Source: Leptidea sinapis | Lineage: Eukaryota; Arthropoda; Insecta; Lepidoptera; Pieridae | DNA: 64,000 nucleotides | Direction: 5' to 3' | Assembly: GCF_905404315.1 (NCBI RefSeq) | Contig: NC_066292.1 | Location: 496,001-560,000, forward strand | In this document: positions 42,001 to 57,673 of the stretch, piece after piece | Layout: each line of letters begins with the position of its first letter | Numbering within the stretch: the stretch's first letter is position 1 | Program-made: the position numbers and the translations under genes | The notes under the pieces: model-generated | Told to the model about the DNA's origin: nothing | What the model saw: only the letters and a program-made list of their open reading frames with translations | The model's database searches: none

Positions 42001-45000
42001 TATTGACAAATTCATATAAAAACATTATTTTATTTATTATATACAGAACAACGTCTGTCGGGTCAGCTTGTTATTAATAAAATATAAAGAACGTATTTTT
42101 GATGTTATGATAATATATTATTGACAAATTCATATAAAAACATTATTTTATTTATTATATACAGAACAACGTCTGTCGGGTCAGCTTGTTATTAATAAAA
42201 TATAAAGAACGTATTTTTGATGTTATGATAATATATTATTGACAAATTCATATAAAAACATTATTTTATTTATTATATACAGAACAACGTCTGTCGGGTC
42301 AGCTTGTTATTAATAAAATATAAAGAACGTATTTTTGATGTTATGATAATATATTATTGACAAATTCATATAAAAACATTATTTTATTTATTATATACAG
42401 AACAACGTCTGTCGGGTCAGCTTGTTATTAATAAAATATAAAGAACGTATTTTTGATGTTATGATAATATATTATTGACAAATTCATATAAAAACATTAT
42501 TTTATTTATTATATACAGAACAACGTCTGTCGGGTCAGCTTGTTATTAATAAAATATAAAGAACGTATTTTTGATGTTATGATAATATATTATTGACAAA
42601 TTCATATAAAAACATTATTTTATTTATTATATACAGAACAACGTCTGTCGGGTCAGCTTGTTATTAATAAAATATAAAGAACGTATTTTTGATGTTATGA
42701 TAATATATTATTGACAAATTCATATAAAAACATTATTTTATTTATTATATACAGAACAACGTCTGTCGGGTCAGCTTGTTATTAATAAAATATAAAGAAC
42801 GTATTTTTGATGTTATGATAATATATTATTGACAAATTCATATAAAAACATTATTTTATTTATTATATACAGAACAACGTCTGTCGGGTCAGCTTGTTAT
42901 TAATAAAATATAAAGAACGTATTTTTGATGTTATGATAATATATTATTGACAAATTCATATAAAAACATTATTTTATTTATTATATACAGAACAACGTCT
43001 GTCGGGTCAGCTTGTTATTAATAAAATATAAAGAACGTATTTTTGATGTTATGATAATATATTATTGACAAATTCATATAAAAACATTATTTTATTTATT
43101 ATATACAGAACAACGTCTGTCGGGTCAGCTTGTTATTAATAAAATATAAAGAACGTATTTTTGATGTTATGATAATATATTATTGACAAATTCATATAAA
43201 AACATTATTTTATTTATTATATACAGAACAACGTCTGTCGGGTCAGCTTGTTATTAATAAAATATAAAGAACGTATTTTTGATGTTATGATAATATATTA
43301 TTGACAAATTCATATAAAAACATTATTTTATTTATTATATACAGAACAACGTCTGTCGGGTCAGCTTGTTATTAATAAAATATAAAGAACGTATTTTTGA
43401 TGTTATGATAATATATTATTGACAAATTCATATAAAAACATTATTTTATTTATTATATACAGAACAACGTCTGTCGGGTCAGCTTGTTATTAATAAAATA
43501 TAAAGAACGTATTTTTGATGTTATGATAATATATTATTGACAAATTCATATAAAAACATTATTTTATTTATTATATACAGAACAACGTCTGTCGGGTCAG
43601 CTTGTTATTAATAAAATATAAAGAACGTATTTTTGATGTTATGATAATATATTATTGACAAATTCATATAAAAACATTATTTTATTTATTATATACAGAA
43701 CAACGTCTGTCGGGTCAGCTTGTTATTAATAAAATATAAAGAACGTATTTTTGATGTTATGATAATATATTATTGACAAATTCATATAAAAACATTATTT
43801 TATTTATTATATACAGAACAACGTCTGTCGGGTCAGCTTGTTATTAATAAAATATAAAGAACGTATTTTTGATGTTATGATAATATATTATTGACAAATT
43901 CATATAAAAACATTATTTTATTTATTATATACAGAACAACGTCTGTCGGGTCAGCTTGTTATTAATAAAATATAAAGAACGTATTTTTGATGTTATGATA
44001 ATATATTATTGACAAATTCATATAAAAACATTATTTTATTTATTATATACAGAACAACGTCTGTCGGGTCAGCTTGTTATTAATAAAATATAAAGAACGT
44101 ATTTTTGATGTTATGATAATATATTATTGACAAATTCATATAAAAACATTATTTTATTTATTATATACAGAACAACGTCTGTCGGGTCAGCTTGTTATTA
44201 ATAAAATATAAAGAACGTATTTTTGATGTTATGATAATATATTATTGACAAATTCATATAAAAACATTATTTTATTTATTATATACAGAACAACGTCTGT
44301 CGGGTCAGCTTGTTATTAATAAAATATAAAGAACGTATTTTTGATGTTATGATAATATATTATTGACAAATTCATATAAAAACATTATTTTATTTATTAT
44401 ATACAGAACAACGTCTGTCGGGTCAGCTTGTTATTAATAAAATATAAAGAACGTATTTTTGATGTTATGATAATATATTATTGACAAATTCATATAAAAA
44501 CATTATTTTATTTATTATATACAGAACAACGTCTGTCGGGTCAGCTTGTTATTAATAAAATATAAAGAACGTATTTTTGATGTTATGATAATATATTATT
44601 GACAAATTCATATAAAAACATTATTTTATTTATTATATACAGAACAACGTCTGTCGGGTCAGCTTGTTATTAATAAAATATAAAGAACGTATTTTTGATG
44701 TTATGATAATATATTATTGACAAATTCATATAAAAACATTATTTTATTTATTATATACAGAACAACGTCTGTCGGGTCAGCTTGTTATTAATAAAATATA
44801 AAGAACGTATTTTTGATGTTATGATAATATATTATTGACAAATTCATATAAAAACATTATTTTATTTATTATATACAGAACAACGTCTGTCGGGTCAGCT
44901 TGTTATTAATAAAATATAAAGAACGTATTTTTGATGTTATGATAATATATTATTGACAAATTCATATAAAAACATTATTTTATTTATTATATACAGAACA

Positions 45001-48000
45001 ACGTCTGTCGGGTCAGCTTGTTATTAATAAAATATAAAGAACGTATTTTTGATGTTATGATAATATATTATTGACAAATTCATATAAAAACATTATTTTA
45101 TTTATTATATACAGAACAACGTCTGTCGGGTCAGCTTGTTATTAATAAAATATAAAGAACGTATTTTTGATGTTATGATAATATATTATTGACAAATTCA
45201 TATAAAAACATTATTTTATTTATTATATACAGAACAACGTCTGTCGGGTCAGCTTGTTATTAATAAAATATAAAGAACGTATTTTTGATGTTATGATAAT
45301 ATATTATTGACAAATTCATATAAAAACATTATTTTATTTATTATATACAGAACAACGTCTGTCGGGTCAGCTTGTTATTAATAAAATATAAAGAACGTAT
45401 TTTTGATGTTATGATAATATATTATTGACAAATTCATATAAAAACATTATTTTATTTATTATATACAGAACAACGTCTGTCGGGTCAGCTTGTTATTAAT
45501 AAAATATAAAGAACGTATTTTTGATGTTATGATAATATATTATTGACAAATTCATATAAAAACATTATTTTATTTATTATATACAGAACAACGTCTGTCG
45601 GGTCAGCTTGTTATTAATAAAATATAAAGAACGTATTTTTGATGTTATGATAATATATTATTGACAAATTCATATAAAAACATTATTTTATTTATTATAT
45701 ACAGAACAACGTCTGTCGGGTCAGCTTGTTATTAATAAAATATAAAGAACGTATTTTTGATGTTATGATAATATATTATTGACAAATTCATATAAAAACA
45801 TTATTTTATTTATTATATACAGAACAACGTCTGTCGGGTCAGCTTGTTATTAATAAAATATAAAGAACGTATTTTTGATGTTATGATAATATATTATTGA
45901 CAAATTCATATAAAAACATTATTTTATTTATTATATACAGAACAACGTCTGTCGGGTCAGCTTGTTATTAATAAAATATAAAGAACGTATTTTTGATGTT
46001 ATGATAATATATTATTGACAAATTCATATAAAAACATTATTTTATTTATTATATACAGAACAACGTCTGTCGGGTCAGCTTGTTATTAATAAAATATAAA
46101 GAACGTATTTTTGATGTTATGATAATATATTATTGACAAATTCATATAAAAACATTATTTTATTTATTATATACAGAACAACGTCTGTCGGGTCAGCTTG
46201 TTATTAATAAAATATAAAGAACGTATTTTTGATGTTATGATAATATATTATTGACAAATTCATATAAAAACATTATTTTATTTATTATATACAGAACAAC
46301 GTCTGTCGGGTCAGCTTGTTATTAATAAAATATAAAGAACGTATTTTTGATGTTATGATAATATATTATTGACAAATTCATATAAAAACATTATTTTATT
46401 TATTATATACAGAACAACGTCTGTCGGGTCAGCTTGTTATTAATAAAATATAAAGAACGTATTTTTGATGTTATGATAATATATTATTGACAAATTCATA
46501 TAAAAACATTATTTTATTTATTATATACAGAACAACGTCTGTCGGGTCAGCTTGTTATTAATAAAATATAAAGAACGTATTTTTGATGTTATGATAATAT
46601 ATTATTGACAAATTCATATAAAAACATTATTTTATTTATTATATACAGAACAACGTCTGTCGGGTCAGCTTGTTATTAATAAAATATAAAGAACGTATTT
46701 TTGATGTTATGATAATATATTATTGACAAATTCATATAAAAACATTATTTTATTTATTATATACAGAACAACGTCTGTCGGGTCAGCTTGTTATTAATAA
46801 AATATAAAGAACGTATTTTTGATGTTATGATAATATATTATTGACAAATTCATATAAAAACATTATTTTATTTATTATATACAGAACAACGTCTGTCGGG
46901 TCAGCTTGTTATTAATAAAATATAAAGAACGTATTTTTGATGTTATGATAATATATTATTGACAAATTCATATAAAAACATTATTTTATTTATTATATAC
47001 AGAACAACGTCTGTCGGGTCAGCTTGTTATTAATAAAATATAAAGAACGTATTTTTGATGTTATGATAATATATTATTGACAAATTCATATAAAAACATT
47101 ATTTTATTTATTATATACAGAACAACGTCTGTCGGGTCAGCTTGTTATTAATAAAATATAAAGAACGTATTTTTGATGTTATGATAATATATTATTGACA
47201 AATTCATATAAAAACATTATTTTATTTATTATATACAGAACAACGTCTGTCGGGTCAGCTTGTTATTAATAAAATATAAAGAACGTATTTTTGATGTTAT
47301 GATAATATATTATTGACAAATTCATATAAAAACATTATTTTATTTATTATATACAGAACAACGTCTGTCGGGTCAGCTTGTTATTAATAAAATATAAAGA
47401 ACGTATTTTTGATGTTATGATAATATATTATTGACAAATTCATATAAAAACATTATTTTATTTATTATATACAGAACAACGTCTGTCGGGTCAGCTTGTT
47501 ATTAATAAAATATAAAGAACGTATTTTTGATGTTATGATAATATATTATTGACAAATTCATATAAAAACATTATTTTATTTATTATATACAGAACAACGT
47601 CTGTCGGGTCAGCTTGTTATTAATAAAATATAAAGAACGTATTTTTGATGTTATGATAATATATTATTGACAAATTCATATAAAAACATTATTTTATTTA
47701 TTATATACAGAACAACGTCTGTCGGGTCAGCTTGTTATTAATAAAATATAAAGAACGTATTTTTGATGTTATGATAATATATTATTGACAAATTCATATA
47801 AAAACATTATTTTATTTATTATATACAGAACAACGTCTGTCGGGTCAGCTTGTTATTAATAAAATATAAAGAACGTATTTTTGATGTTATGATAATATAT
47901 TATTGACAAATTCATATAAAAACATTATTTTATTTATTATATACAGAACAACGTCTGTCGGGTCAGCTTGTTATTAATAAAATATAAAGAACGTATTTTT

Positions 48001-51000
48001 GATGTTATGATAATATATTATTGACAAATTCATATAAAAACATTATTTTATTTATTATATACAGAACAACGTCTGTCGGGTCAGCTTGTTATTAATAAAA
48101 TATAAAGAACGTATTTTTGATGTTATGATAATATATTATTGACAAATTCATATAAAAACATTATTTTATTTATTATATACAGAACAACGTCTGTCGGGTC
48201 AGCTTGTTATTAATAAAATATAAAGAACGTATTTTTGATGTTATGATAATATATTATTGACAAATTCATATAAAAACATTATTTTATTTATTATATACAG
48301 AACAACGTCTGTCGGGTCAGCTTGTTATTAATAAAATATAAAGAACGTATTTTTGATGTTATGATAATATATTATTGACAAATTCATATAAAAACATTAT
48401 TTTATTTATTATATACAGAACAACGTCTGTCGGGTCAGCTTGTTATTAATAAAATATAAAGAACGTATTTTTGATGTTATGATAATATATTATTGACAAA
48501 TTCATATAAAAACATTATTTTATTTATTATATACAGAACAACGTCTGTCGGGTCAGCTTGTTATTAATAAAATATAAAGAACGTATTTTTGATGTTATGA
48601 TAATATATTATTGACAAATTCATATAAAAACATTATTTTATTTATTATATACAGAACAACGTCTGTCGGGTCAGCTTGTTATTAATAAAATATAAAGAAC
48701 GTATTTTTGATGTTATGATAATATATTATTGACAAATTCATATAAAAACATTATTTTATTTATTATATACAGAACAACGTCTGTCGGGTCAGCTTGTTAT
48801 TAATAAAATATAAAGAACGTATTTTTGATGTTATGATAATATATTATTGACAAATTCATATAAAAACATTATTTTATTTATTATATACAGAACAACGTCT
48901 GTCGGGTCAGCTTGTTATTAATAAAATATAAAGAACGTATTTTTGATGTTATGATAATATATTATTGACAAATTCATATAAAAACATTATTTTATTTATT
49001 ATATACAGAACAACGTCTGTCGGGTCAGCTTGTTATTAATAAAATATAAAGAACGTATTTTTGATGTTATGATAATATATTATTGACAAATTCATATAAA
49101 AACATTATTTTATTTATTATATACAGAACAACGTCTGTCGGGTCAGCTTGTTATTAATAAAATATAAAGAACGTATTTTTGATGTTATGATAATATATTA
49201 TTGACAAATTCATATAAAAACATTATTTTATTTATTATATACAGAACAACGTCTGTCGGGTCAGCTTGTTATTAATAAAATATAAAGAACGTATTTTTGA
49301 TGTTATGATAATATATTATTGACAAATTCATATAAAAACATTATTTTATTTATTATATACAGAACAACGTCTGTCGGGTCAGCTTGTTATTAATAAAATA
49401 TAAAGCACGTATTTTTGATGTTATGATAATATATTATTGACAAATTCATATAAAAACATTATTTTATTTATTATATACAGAACAACGTCTGTCGGGTCAG
49501 CTTGTTATTAATAAAATATAAAGCACGTATTTTTGATGTTATGATAATATATTATTGACAAATTCATATAAAAACATTATTTTATTTATTATATACAGAA
49601 CAACGTCTGTCGGGTCAGCTTGTTATTAATAAAATATAAAGAACGTATTTTTGATGTTATGATAATATATTATTGACAAATTCATATAAAAACATTATTT
49701 TATTTATTATATACAGAACAACGTCTGTCGGGTCAGCTTGTTATTAATAAAATATAAAGAACGTATTTTTGATGTTATGATAATATATTATTGACAAATT
49801 CATATAAAAACATTATTTTATTTATTATATACAGAACAACGTCTGTCGGGTCAGCTTGTTATTAATAAAATATAAAGAACGTATTTTTGATGTTATGATA
49901 ATATATTATTGACAAATTCATATAAAAACATTATTTTATTTATTATATACAGAACAACGTCTGTCGGGTCAGCTTGTTATTAATAAAATATAAAGAACGT
50001 ATTTTTGATGTTATGATAATATATTATTGACAAATTCATATAAAAACATTATTTTATTTATTATATACAGAACAACGTCTGTCGGGTCAGCTTGTTATTA
50101 ATAAAATATAAAGAACGTATTTTTGATGTTATGATAATATATTATTGACAAATTCATATAAAAACATTATTTTATTTATTATATACAGAACAACGTCTGT
50201 CGGGTCAGCTTGTTATTAATAAAATATAAAGAACGTATTTTTGATGTTATGATAATATATTATTGACAAATTCATATAAAAACATTATTTTATTTATTAT
50301 ATACAGAACAACGTCTGTCGGGTCAGCTTGTTATTAATAAAATATAAAGAACGTATTTTTGATGTTATGATAATATATTATTGACAAATTCATATAAAAA
50401 CATTATTTTATTTATTATATACAGAACAACGTCTGTCGGGTCAGCTTGTTATTAATAAAATATAAAGAACGTATTTTTGATGTTATGATAATATATTATT
50501 GACAAATTCATATAAAAACATTATTTTATTTATTATATACAGAACAACGTCTGTCGGGTCAGCTTGTTATTAATAAAATATAAAGAACGTATTTTTGATG
50601 TTATGATAATATATTATTGACAAATTCATATAAAAACATTATTTTATTTATTATATACAGAACAACGTCTGTCGGGTCAGCTTGTTATTAATAAAATATA
50701 AAGAACGTATTTTTGATGTTATGATAATATATTATTGACAAATTCATATAAAAACATTATTTTATTTATTATATACAGAACAACGTCTGTCGGGTCAGCT
50801 TGTTATTAATAAAATATAAAGAACGTATTTTTGATGTTATGATAATATATTATTGACAAATTCATATAAAAACATTATTTTATTTATTATATACAGAACA
50901 ACGTCTGTCGGGTCAGCTTGTTATTAATAAAATATAAAGAACGTATTTTTGATGTTATGATAATATATTATTGACAAATTCATATAAAAACATTATTTTA

Positions 51001-54000
51001 TTTATTATATACAGAACAACGTCTGTCGGGTCAGCTTGTTATTAATAAAATATAAAGAACGTATTTTTGATGTTATGATAATATATTATTGACAAATTCA
51101 TATAAAAACATTATTTTATTTATTATATACAGAACAACGTCTGTCGGGTCAGCTTGTTATTAATAAAATATAAAGAACGTATTTTTGATGTTATGATAAT
51201 ATATTATTGACAAATTCATATAAAAACATTATTTTATTTATTATATACAGAACAACGTCTGTCGGGTCAGCTTGTTATTAATAAAATATAAAGAACGTAT
51301 TTTTGATGTTATGATAATATATTATTGACAAATTCATATAAAAACATTATTTTATTTATTATATACAGAACAACGTCTGTCGGGTCAGCTTGTTATTAAT
51401 AAAATATAAAGAACGTATTTTTGATGTTATGATAATATATTATTGACAAATTCATATAAAAACATTATTTTATTTATTATATACAGAACAACGTCTGTCG
51501 GGTCAGCTTGTTATTAATAAAATATAAAGAACGTATTTTTGATGTTATGATAATATATTATTGACAAATTCATATAAAAACATTATTTTATTTATTATAT
51601 ACAGAACAACGTCTGTCGGGTCAGCTTGTTATTAATAAAATATAAAGAACGTATTTTTGATGTTATGATAATATATTATTGACAAATTCATATAAAAACA
51701 TTATTTTATTTATTATATACAGAACAACGTCTGTCGGGTCAGCTTGTTATTAATAAAATATAAAGAACGTATTTTTGATGTTATGATAATATATTATTGA
51801 CAAATTCATATAAAAACATTATTTTATTTATTATATACAGAACAACGTCTGTCGGGTCAGCTTGTTATTAATAAAATATAAAGAACGTATTTTTGATGTT
51901 ATGATAATATATTATTGACAAATTCATATAAAAACATTATTTTATTTATTATATACAGAACAACGTCTGTCGGGTCAGCTTGTTATTAATAAAATATAAA
52001 GAACGTATTTTTGATGTTATGATAATATATTATTGACAAATTCATATAAAAACATTATTTTATTTATTATATACAGAACAACGTCTGTCGGGTCAGCTTG
52101 TTATTAATAAAATATAAAGAACGTATTTTTGATGTTATGATAATATATTATTGACAAATTCATATAAAAACATTATTTTATTTATTATATACAGAACAAC
52201 GTCTGTCGGGTCAGCTTGTTATTAATAAAATATAAAGAACGTATTTTTGATGTTATGATAATATATTATTGACAAATTCATATAAAAACATTATTTTATT
52301 TATTATATACAGAACAACGTCTGTCGGGTCAGCTTGTTATTAATAAAATATAAAGAACGTATTTTTGATGTTATGATAATATATTATTGACAAATTCATA
52401 TAAAAACATTATTTTATTTATTATATACAGAACAACGTCTGTCGGGTCAGCTTGTTATTAATAAAATATAAAGAACGTATTTTTGATGTTATGATAATAT
52501 ATTATTGACAAATTCATATAAAAACATTATTTTATTTATTATATACAGAACAACGTCTGTCGGGTCAGCTTGTTATTAATAAAATATAAAGAACGTATTT
52601 TTGATGTTATGATAATATATTATTGACAAATTCATATAAAAACATTATTTTATTTATTATATACAGAACAACGTCTGTCGGGTCAGCTTGTTATTAATAA
52701 AATATAAAGAACGTATTTTTGATGTTATGATAATATATTATTGACAAATTCATATAAAAACATTATTTTATTTATTATATACAGAACAACGTCTGTCGGG
52801 TCAGCTTGTTATTAATAAAATATAAAGAACGTATTTTTGATGTTATGATAATATATTATTGACAAATTCATATAAAAACATTATTTTATTTATTATATAC
52901 AGAACAACGTCTGTCGGGTCAGCTTGTTATTAATAAAATATAAAGAACGTATTTTTGATGTTATGATAATATATTATTGACAAATTCATATAAAAACATT
53001 ATTTTATTTATTATATACAGAACAACGTCTGTCGGGTCAGCTTGTTATTAATAAAATATAAAGAACGTATTTTTGATGTTATGATAATATATTATTGACA
53101 AATTCATATAAAAACATTATTTTATTTATTATATACAGAACAACGTCTGTCGGGTCAGCTTGTTATTAATAAAATATAAAGAACGTATTTTTGATGTTAT
53201 GATAATATATTATTGACAAATTCATATAAAAACATTATTTTATTTATTATATACAGAACAACGTCTGTCGGGTCAGCTTGTTATTAATAAAATATAAAGA
53301 ACGTATTTTTGATGTTATGATAATATATTATTGACAAATTCATATAAAAACATTATTTTATTTATTATATACAGAACAACGTCTGTCGGGTCAGCTTGTT
53401 ATTAATAAAATATAAAGAACGTATTTTTGATGTTATGATAATATATTATTGACAAATTCATATAAAAACATTATTTTATTTATTATATACAGAACAACGT
53501 CTGTCGGGTCAGCTTGTTATTAATAAAATATAAAGAACGTATTTTTGATGTTATGATAATATATTATTGACAAATTCATATAAAAACATTATTTTATTTA
53601 TTATATACAGAACAACGTCTGTCGGGTCAGCTTGTTATTAATAAAATATAAAGAACGTATTTTTGATGTTATGATAATATATTATTGACAAATTCATATA
53701 AAAACATTATTTTATTTATTATATACAGAACAACGTCTGTCGGGTCAGCTTGTTATTAATAAAATATAAAGAACGTATTTTTGATGTTATGATAATATAT
53801 TATTGACAAATTCATATAAAAACATTATTTTATTTATTATATACAGAACAACGTCTGTCGGGTCAGCTTGTTATTAATAAAATATAAAGAACGTATTTTT
53901 GATGTTATGATAATATATTATTGACAAATTCATATAAAAACATTATTTTATTTATTATATACAGAACAACGTCTGTCGGGTCAGCTTGTTATTAATAAAA

Positions 54001-55549
54001 TATAAAGAACGTATTTTTGATGTTATGATAATATATTATTGACAAATTCATATAAAAACATTATTTTATTTATTATATACAGAACAACGTCTGTCGGGTC
54101 AGCTTGTTATTAATAAAATATAAAGAACGTATTTTTGATGTTATGATAATATATTATTGACAAATTCATATAAAAACATTATTTTATTTATTATATACAG
54201 AACAACGTCTGTCGGGTCAGCTTGTTATTAATAAAATATAAAGAACGTATTTTTGATGTTATGATAATATATTATTGACAAATTCATATAAAAACATTAT
54301 TTTATTTATTATATACAGAACAACGTCTGTCGGGTCAGCTTGTTATTAATAAAATATAAAGAACGTATTTTTGATGTTATGATAATATATTATTGACAAA
54401 TTCATATAAAAACATTATTTTATTTATTATATACAGAACAACGTCTGTCGGGTCAGCTTGTTATTAATAAAATATAAAGAACGTATTTTTGATGTTATGA
54501 TAATATATTATTGACAAATTCATATAAAAACATTATTTTATTTATTATATACAGAACAACGTCTGTCGGGTCAGCTTGTTATTAATAAAATATAAAGAAC
54601 GTATTTTTGATGTTATGATAATATATTATTGACAAATTCATATAAAAACATTATTTTATTTATTATATACAGAACAACGTCTGTCGGGTCAGCTTGTTAT
54701 TAATAAAATATAAAGAACGTATTTTTGATGTTATGATAATATATTATTGACAAATTCATATAAAAACATTATTTTATTTATTATATACAGAACAACGTCT
54801 GTCGGGTCAGCTTGTTATTAATAAAATATAAAGAACGTATTTTTGATGTTATGATAATATATTATTGACAAATTCATATAAAAACATTATTTTATTTATT
54901 ATATACAGAACAACGTCTGTCGGGTCAGCTTGTTATTAATAAAATATAAAGAACGTATTTTTGATGTTATGATAATATATTATTGACAAATTCATATAAA
55001 AACATTATTTTATTTATTATATACAGAACAACGTCTGTCGGGTCAGCTTGTTATTAATAAAATATAAAGAACGTATTTTTGATGTTATGATAATATATTA
55101 TTGACAAATTCATATAAAAACATTATTTTATTTATTATATACAGAACAACGTCTGTCGGGTCAGCTTGTTATTAATAAAATATAAAGAACGTATTTTTGA
55201 TGTTATGATAATATATTATTGACAAATTCATATAAAAACATTATTTTATTTATTATATACAGAACAACGTCTGTCGGGTCAGCTTGTTATTAATAAAATA
55301 TAAAGAACGTATTTTTGATGTTATGATAATATATTATTGACAAATTCATATAAAAACATTATTTTATTTATTATATACAGAACAACGTCTGTCGGGTCAG
55401 CTTGTTATTAATAAAATATAAAGAACGTATTTTTGATGTTATGATAATATATTATTGACAAATTCATATAAAAACATTATTTTATTTATTATATACAGAA
55501 CAACGTCTGTCGGGTCAGCTTGTTATTAATAAAATATAAAGAACGTATT
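38909..55549 (+). repeat. Satellite 1, 118-bp unit, about 141 copies
   Basis: Each unit is the last 94 bases of the Helitron (from ATTTTTGATGTTATG to GGTCAGCTTG) plus about 24 bases of 3' flank (TTATTAATAAAATATAAAGA and GAACGT). GAACGTATT starts at 39021, 39139, 39257 and last at 55541; 16520 bases is exactly 140 x 118, so there is no net length change. The units look identical except for an A-to-C change in two neighbouring units (49406 and 49524). After the last GAACGTATT the sequence becomes unique. Confidence 0.98.
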
Positions 55550-56019
55550 GGAAATACTGTACGCATCTCTTGACCCCTGGTTTTTATTACTTTCCATCAG
55601 ATAAAACACTCTGCTCGTTTCCAAAAAAAACCGTATAAAAGTGTTGCTTTCAGTACCTTGCAGAAACTGTATCACGTACGGCTTAAAAATGGATACAACA
55701 TCCATTCTTGTCTACACAGTGCTACTCAAATAAGTGGATTCATATTGTGAAGTGTGTTTGTCTTACCTGTTCAGCTTGTATGTTGGATATCAATATTGAT
55801 TTGTATATAATATTGAAGGACTTAATTACTAAAATTAAAGATCTATTCAATTAAATATAACATTATGTGATATTCGTTGAAAAAAATAACCGTTTCTTAT
55901 TAAAATTATAAACCTTATTTAAACGACTCAAATGAATGAGTTGAATTTGAAACAAGAAAGAAATAATTACAGCAGTTTTCAAAAAGTTTATAAATAATGT
56001 TGATAATCTATTTAAAAAA
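55550..56019. other. AT-rich DNA right of satellite 1
   Basis: Nothing recognised; the first bases should be the continuation of the original Helitron insertion site. Confidence 0.4.
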
Positions 56020-56155
56020 AGAAGCCCTTTTCTTGCGCCCGTTCTTCTCAGGTCTAAGCCATTCATTTCCAAATGGGAAGTAGTTTTTGACTTTCAATAA
56101 TTAGTGAATTCATATTATAGTTTTAATAAAAATAAATTTTATTATTTTTAATATA
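56020..56155 (+). repeat. Dispersed repeat F, copy 3
   Basis: TTCTTGCGCCCGTTCTTCTC, CAGGTCTAAGCCATTCATTT and GTAGTTTTTGACTTTCAATAA match the reverse of 63838-63960. Confidence 0.7.
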
Positions 56156-56314
56156 AATTTGAATAATTTATTGAGCTTTTTACAAGCACTTAGACCAGTT
56201 TCCAGTGAACTCCTAAAGTAATAAACAAATTTTAATGGGAATTACTTCAAAATTTAGTACAACTCAAGAAAGAGGATAGTTTTATGTCCATTTGGGACCT
56301 ATAATTATTATTAT

Positions 56315-56391
56315 TTTTTATTATGTTATGAAATATTATTAACAGTATTTTATTTATTTATATACAGAACAAAGTCTGTCGGGTCAGCTAG
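56315..56391 (+). mobile_element. Helitron 3'-end fragment with intact CTAG terminus
   Basis: TATACAGAACAAAGTCTGTC followed by GGGTCAGCTAG and T. It matches the satellite 1 monomer but has a normal end, and lies about 770 bases from the array. Confidence 0.75.
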
Positions 56392-56809
56392 TATTATATA
56401 TCATATTATATTATATTATATAAGCTCAAGTTAATCATTTATCAGTCCACCATGATATAATTCGTTATAATTATCTATAACTCGGAAATTATTGCTCGAT
56501 ATCAATGATCTTGATAATACATGAATCTTCTATTCAAGCATTCAACCATATTATTATCTAACATACTAAACAGGAAAGGGCTGTACCACATTATTGCAAA
56601 CATTATTAAACGTATTTGATATTTATATTAATGAGTTGCTTGTGATTATTGGAAGGTAGTTCAGTACATATTATAGGTTAGATGGCATTAGTAAACCGGG
56701 TATATAATGTTTGAAAATAATTATTTTTAATGGAAAAACCTAGCCTTTCGCTCGTGTTGAAGTTTTTATGTAAGTCTCTAATATAATAAGGTAATTTTTT
56801 ATTTATTGT
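56392..56809. other. AT-rich spacer
   Basis: A short TATAT/ATATT-rich run follows the Helitron end; no gene. Confidence 0.4.
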
Positions 56810-57113
56810 TTATTATGAAAAAAGGGACGAGGCTAGCGAGGTGTTCAACTGATGGTAATGGATACGCCCTGCCCATTACGATGTAGTGCCGCTAAGGATT
56901 ATTGGAAAACCCTAACATTCTGAGCGGCACTACAATTGAGCTCGTCACCTTGAGACATAAGATGTTCAGTTTCATTTGGCTAGTTCTTTCACTAGCTACG
57001 GCACCCGATTCAGACTGAAACACAGTAATGTTAACACATTACTGCTTCACAGCAGAAATAGGCGCCATTACCCATAATCTAGCCGGCATCCGGTGCGAAA
57101 GAGCCTCCCACTG
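56810..57113 (+). repeat. Short interspersed repeat A, copy 7
   Basis: Full-length, diverged, ending GAGCCTCCCACTG. Confidence 0.9.
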
Positions 57114-57314
57114 ATATTATTTGACCAGAATTTTCATATTTTTTTTCAAAATAAGGTTAGAGCGGAGTAATTCATAATTTATAGAAATATGTCTGTCTGA
57201 TAATATAAAATAATATCTGAGATTCACTACAACTTGTCTGTTTCAATTTATTACTAAAAACATCATCAGATACAAAAATAAGCACAATAAAAACAAAGAT
57301 CAAAAAAAAACATA

Positions 57315-57356
57315 CTTACCGACGAATTGAGAACCCTTTTTTGAAGTTGGTTAAGA
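57315..57356 (+). repeat. Short repeat C, copy 2
   Basis: TTACCGACGAATTGAGAACC then a T-run, matching 14627-14670. Confidence 0.6.
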
Positions 57357-57673
57357 ATAATAAGTCAAGCTATATTATGGTCAGACCTTTAGCATTTATT
57401 ATAGACGGGCAATATGTGTATTTGATATATTAATCAACTGAGATTTTGAAATTAATGGTAATGTCATACACACTTTGACCACAACAATAATTTGTTATTG
57501 TGCTAATTCAACTTTAGTGCCACCAAGAGACCAAGTATTAAAATTGACTTTATGACGAGTTTAGAGGATAAAATGATTAATGGTATCGAACTTTAGTTAG
57601 TTAGAAGAAACATTGCTGTAAATACAAAAATAAAATATTCTTGAACAAAATAACTGCCATATTACAAAGTACT

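Noticed and set aside
38909..55549. CRISPR array
   Set aside because: The 118-bp units are contiguous and identical throughout; there are no variable spacers and no cas genes, and the genome is eukaryotic.
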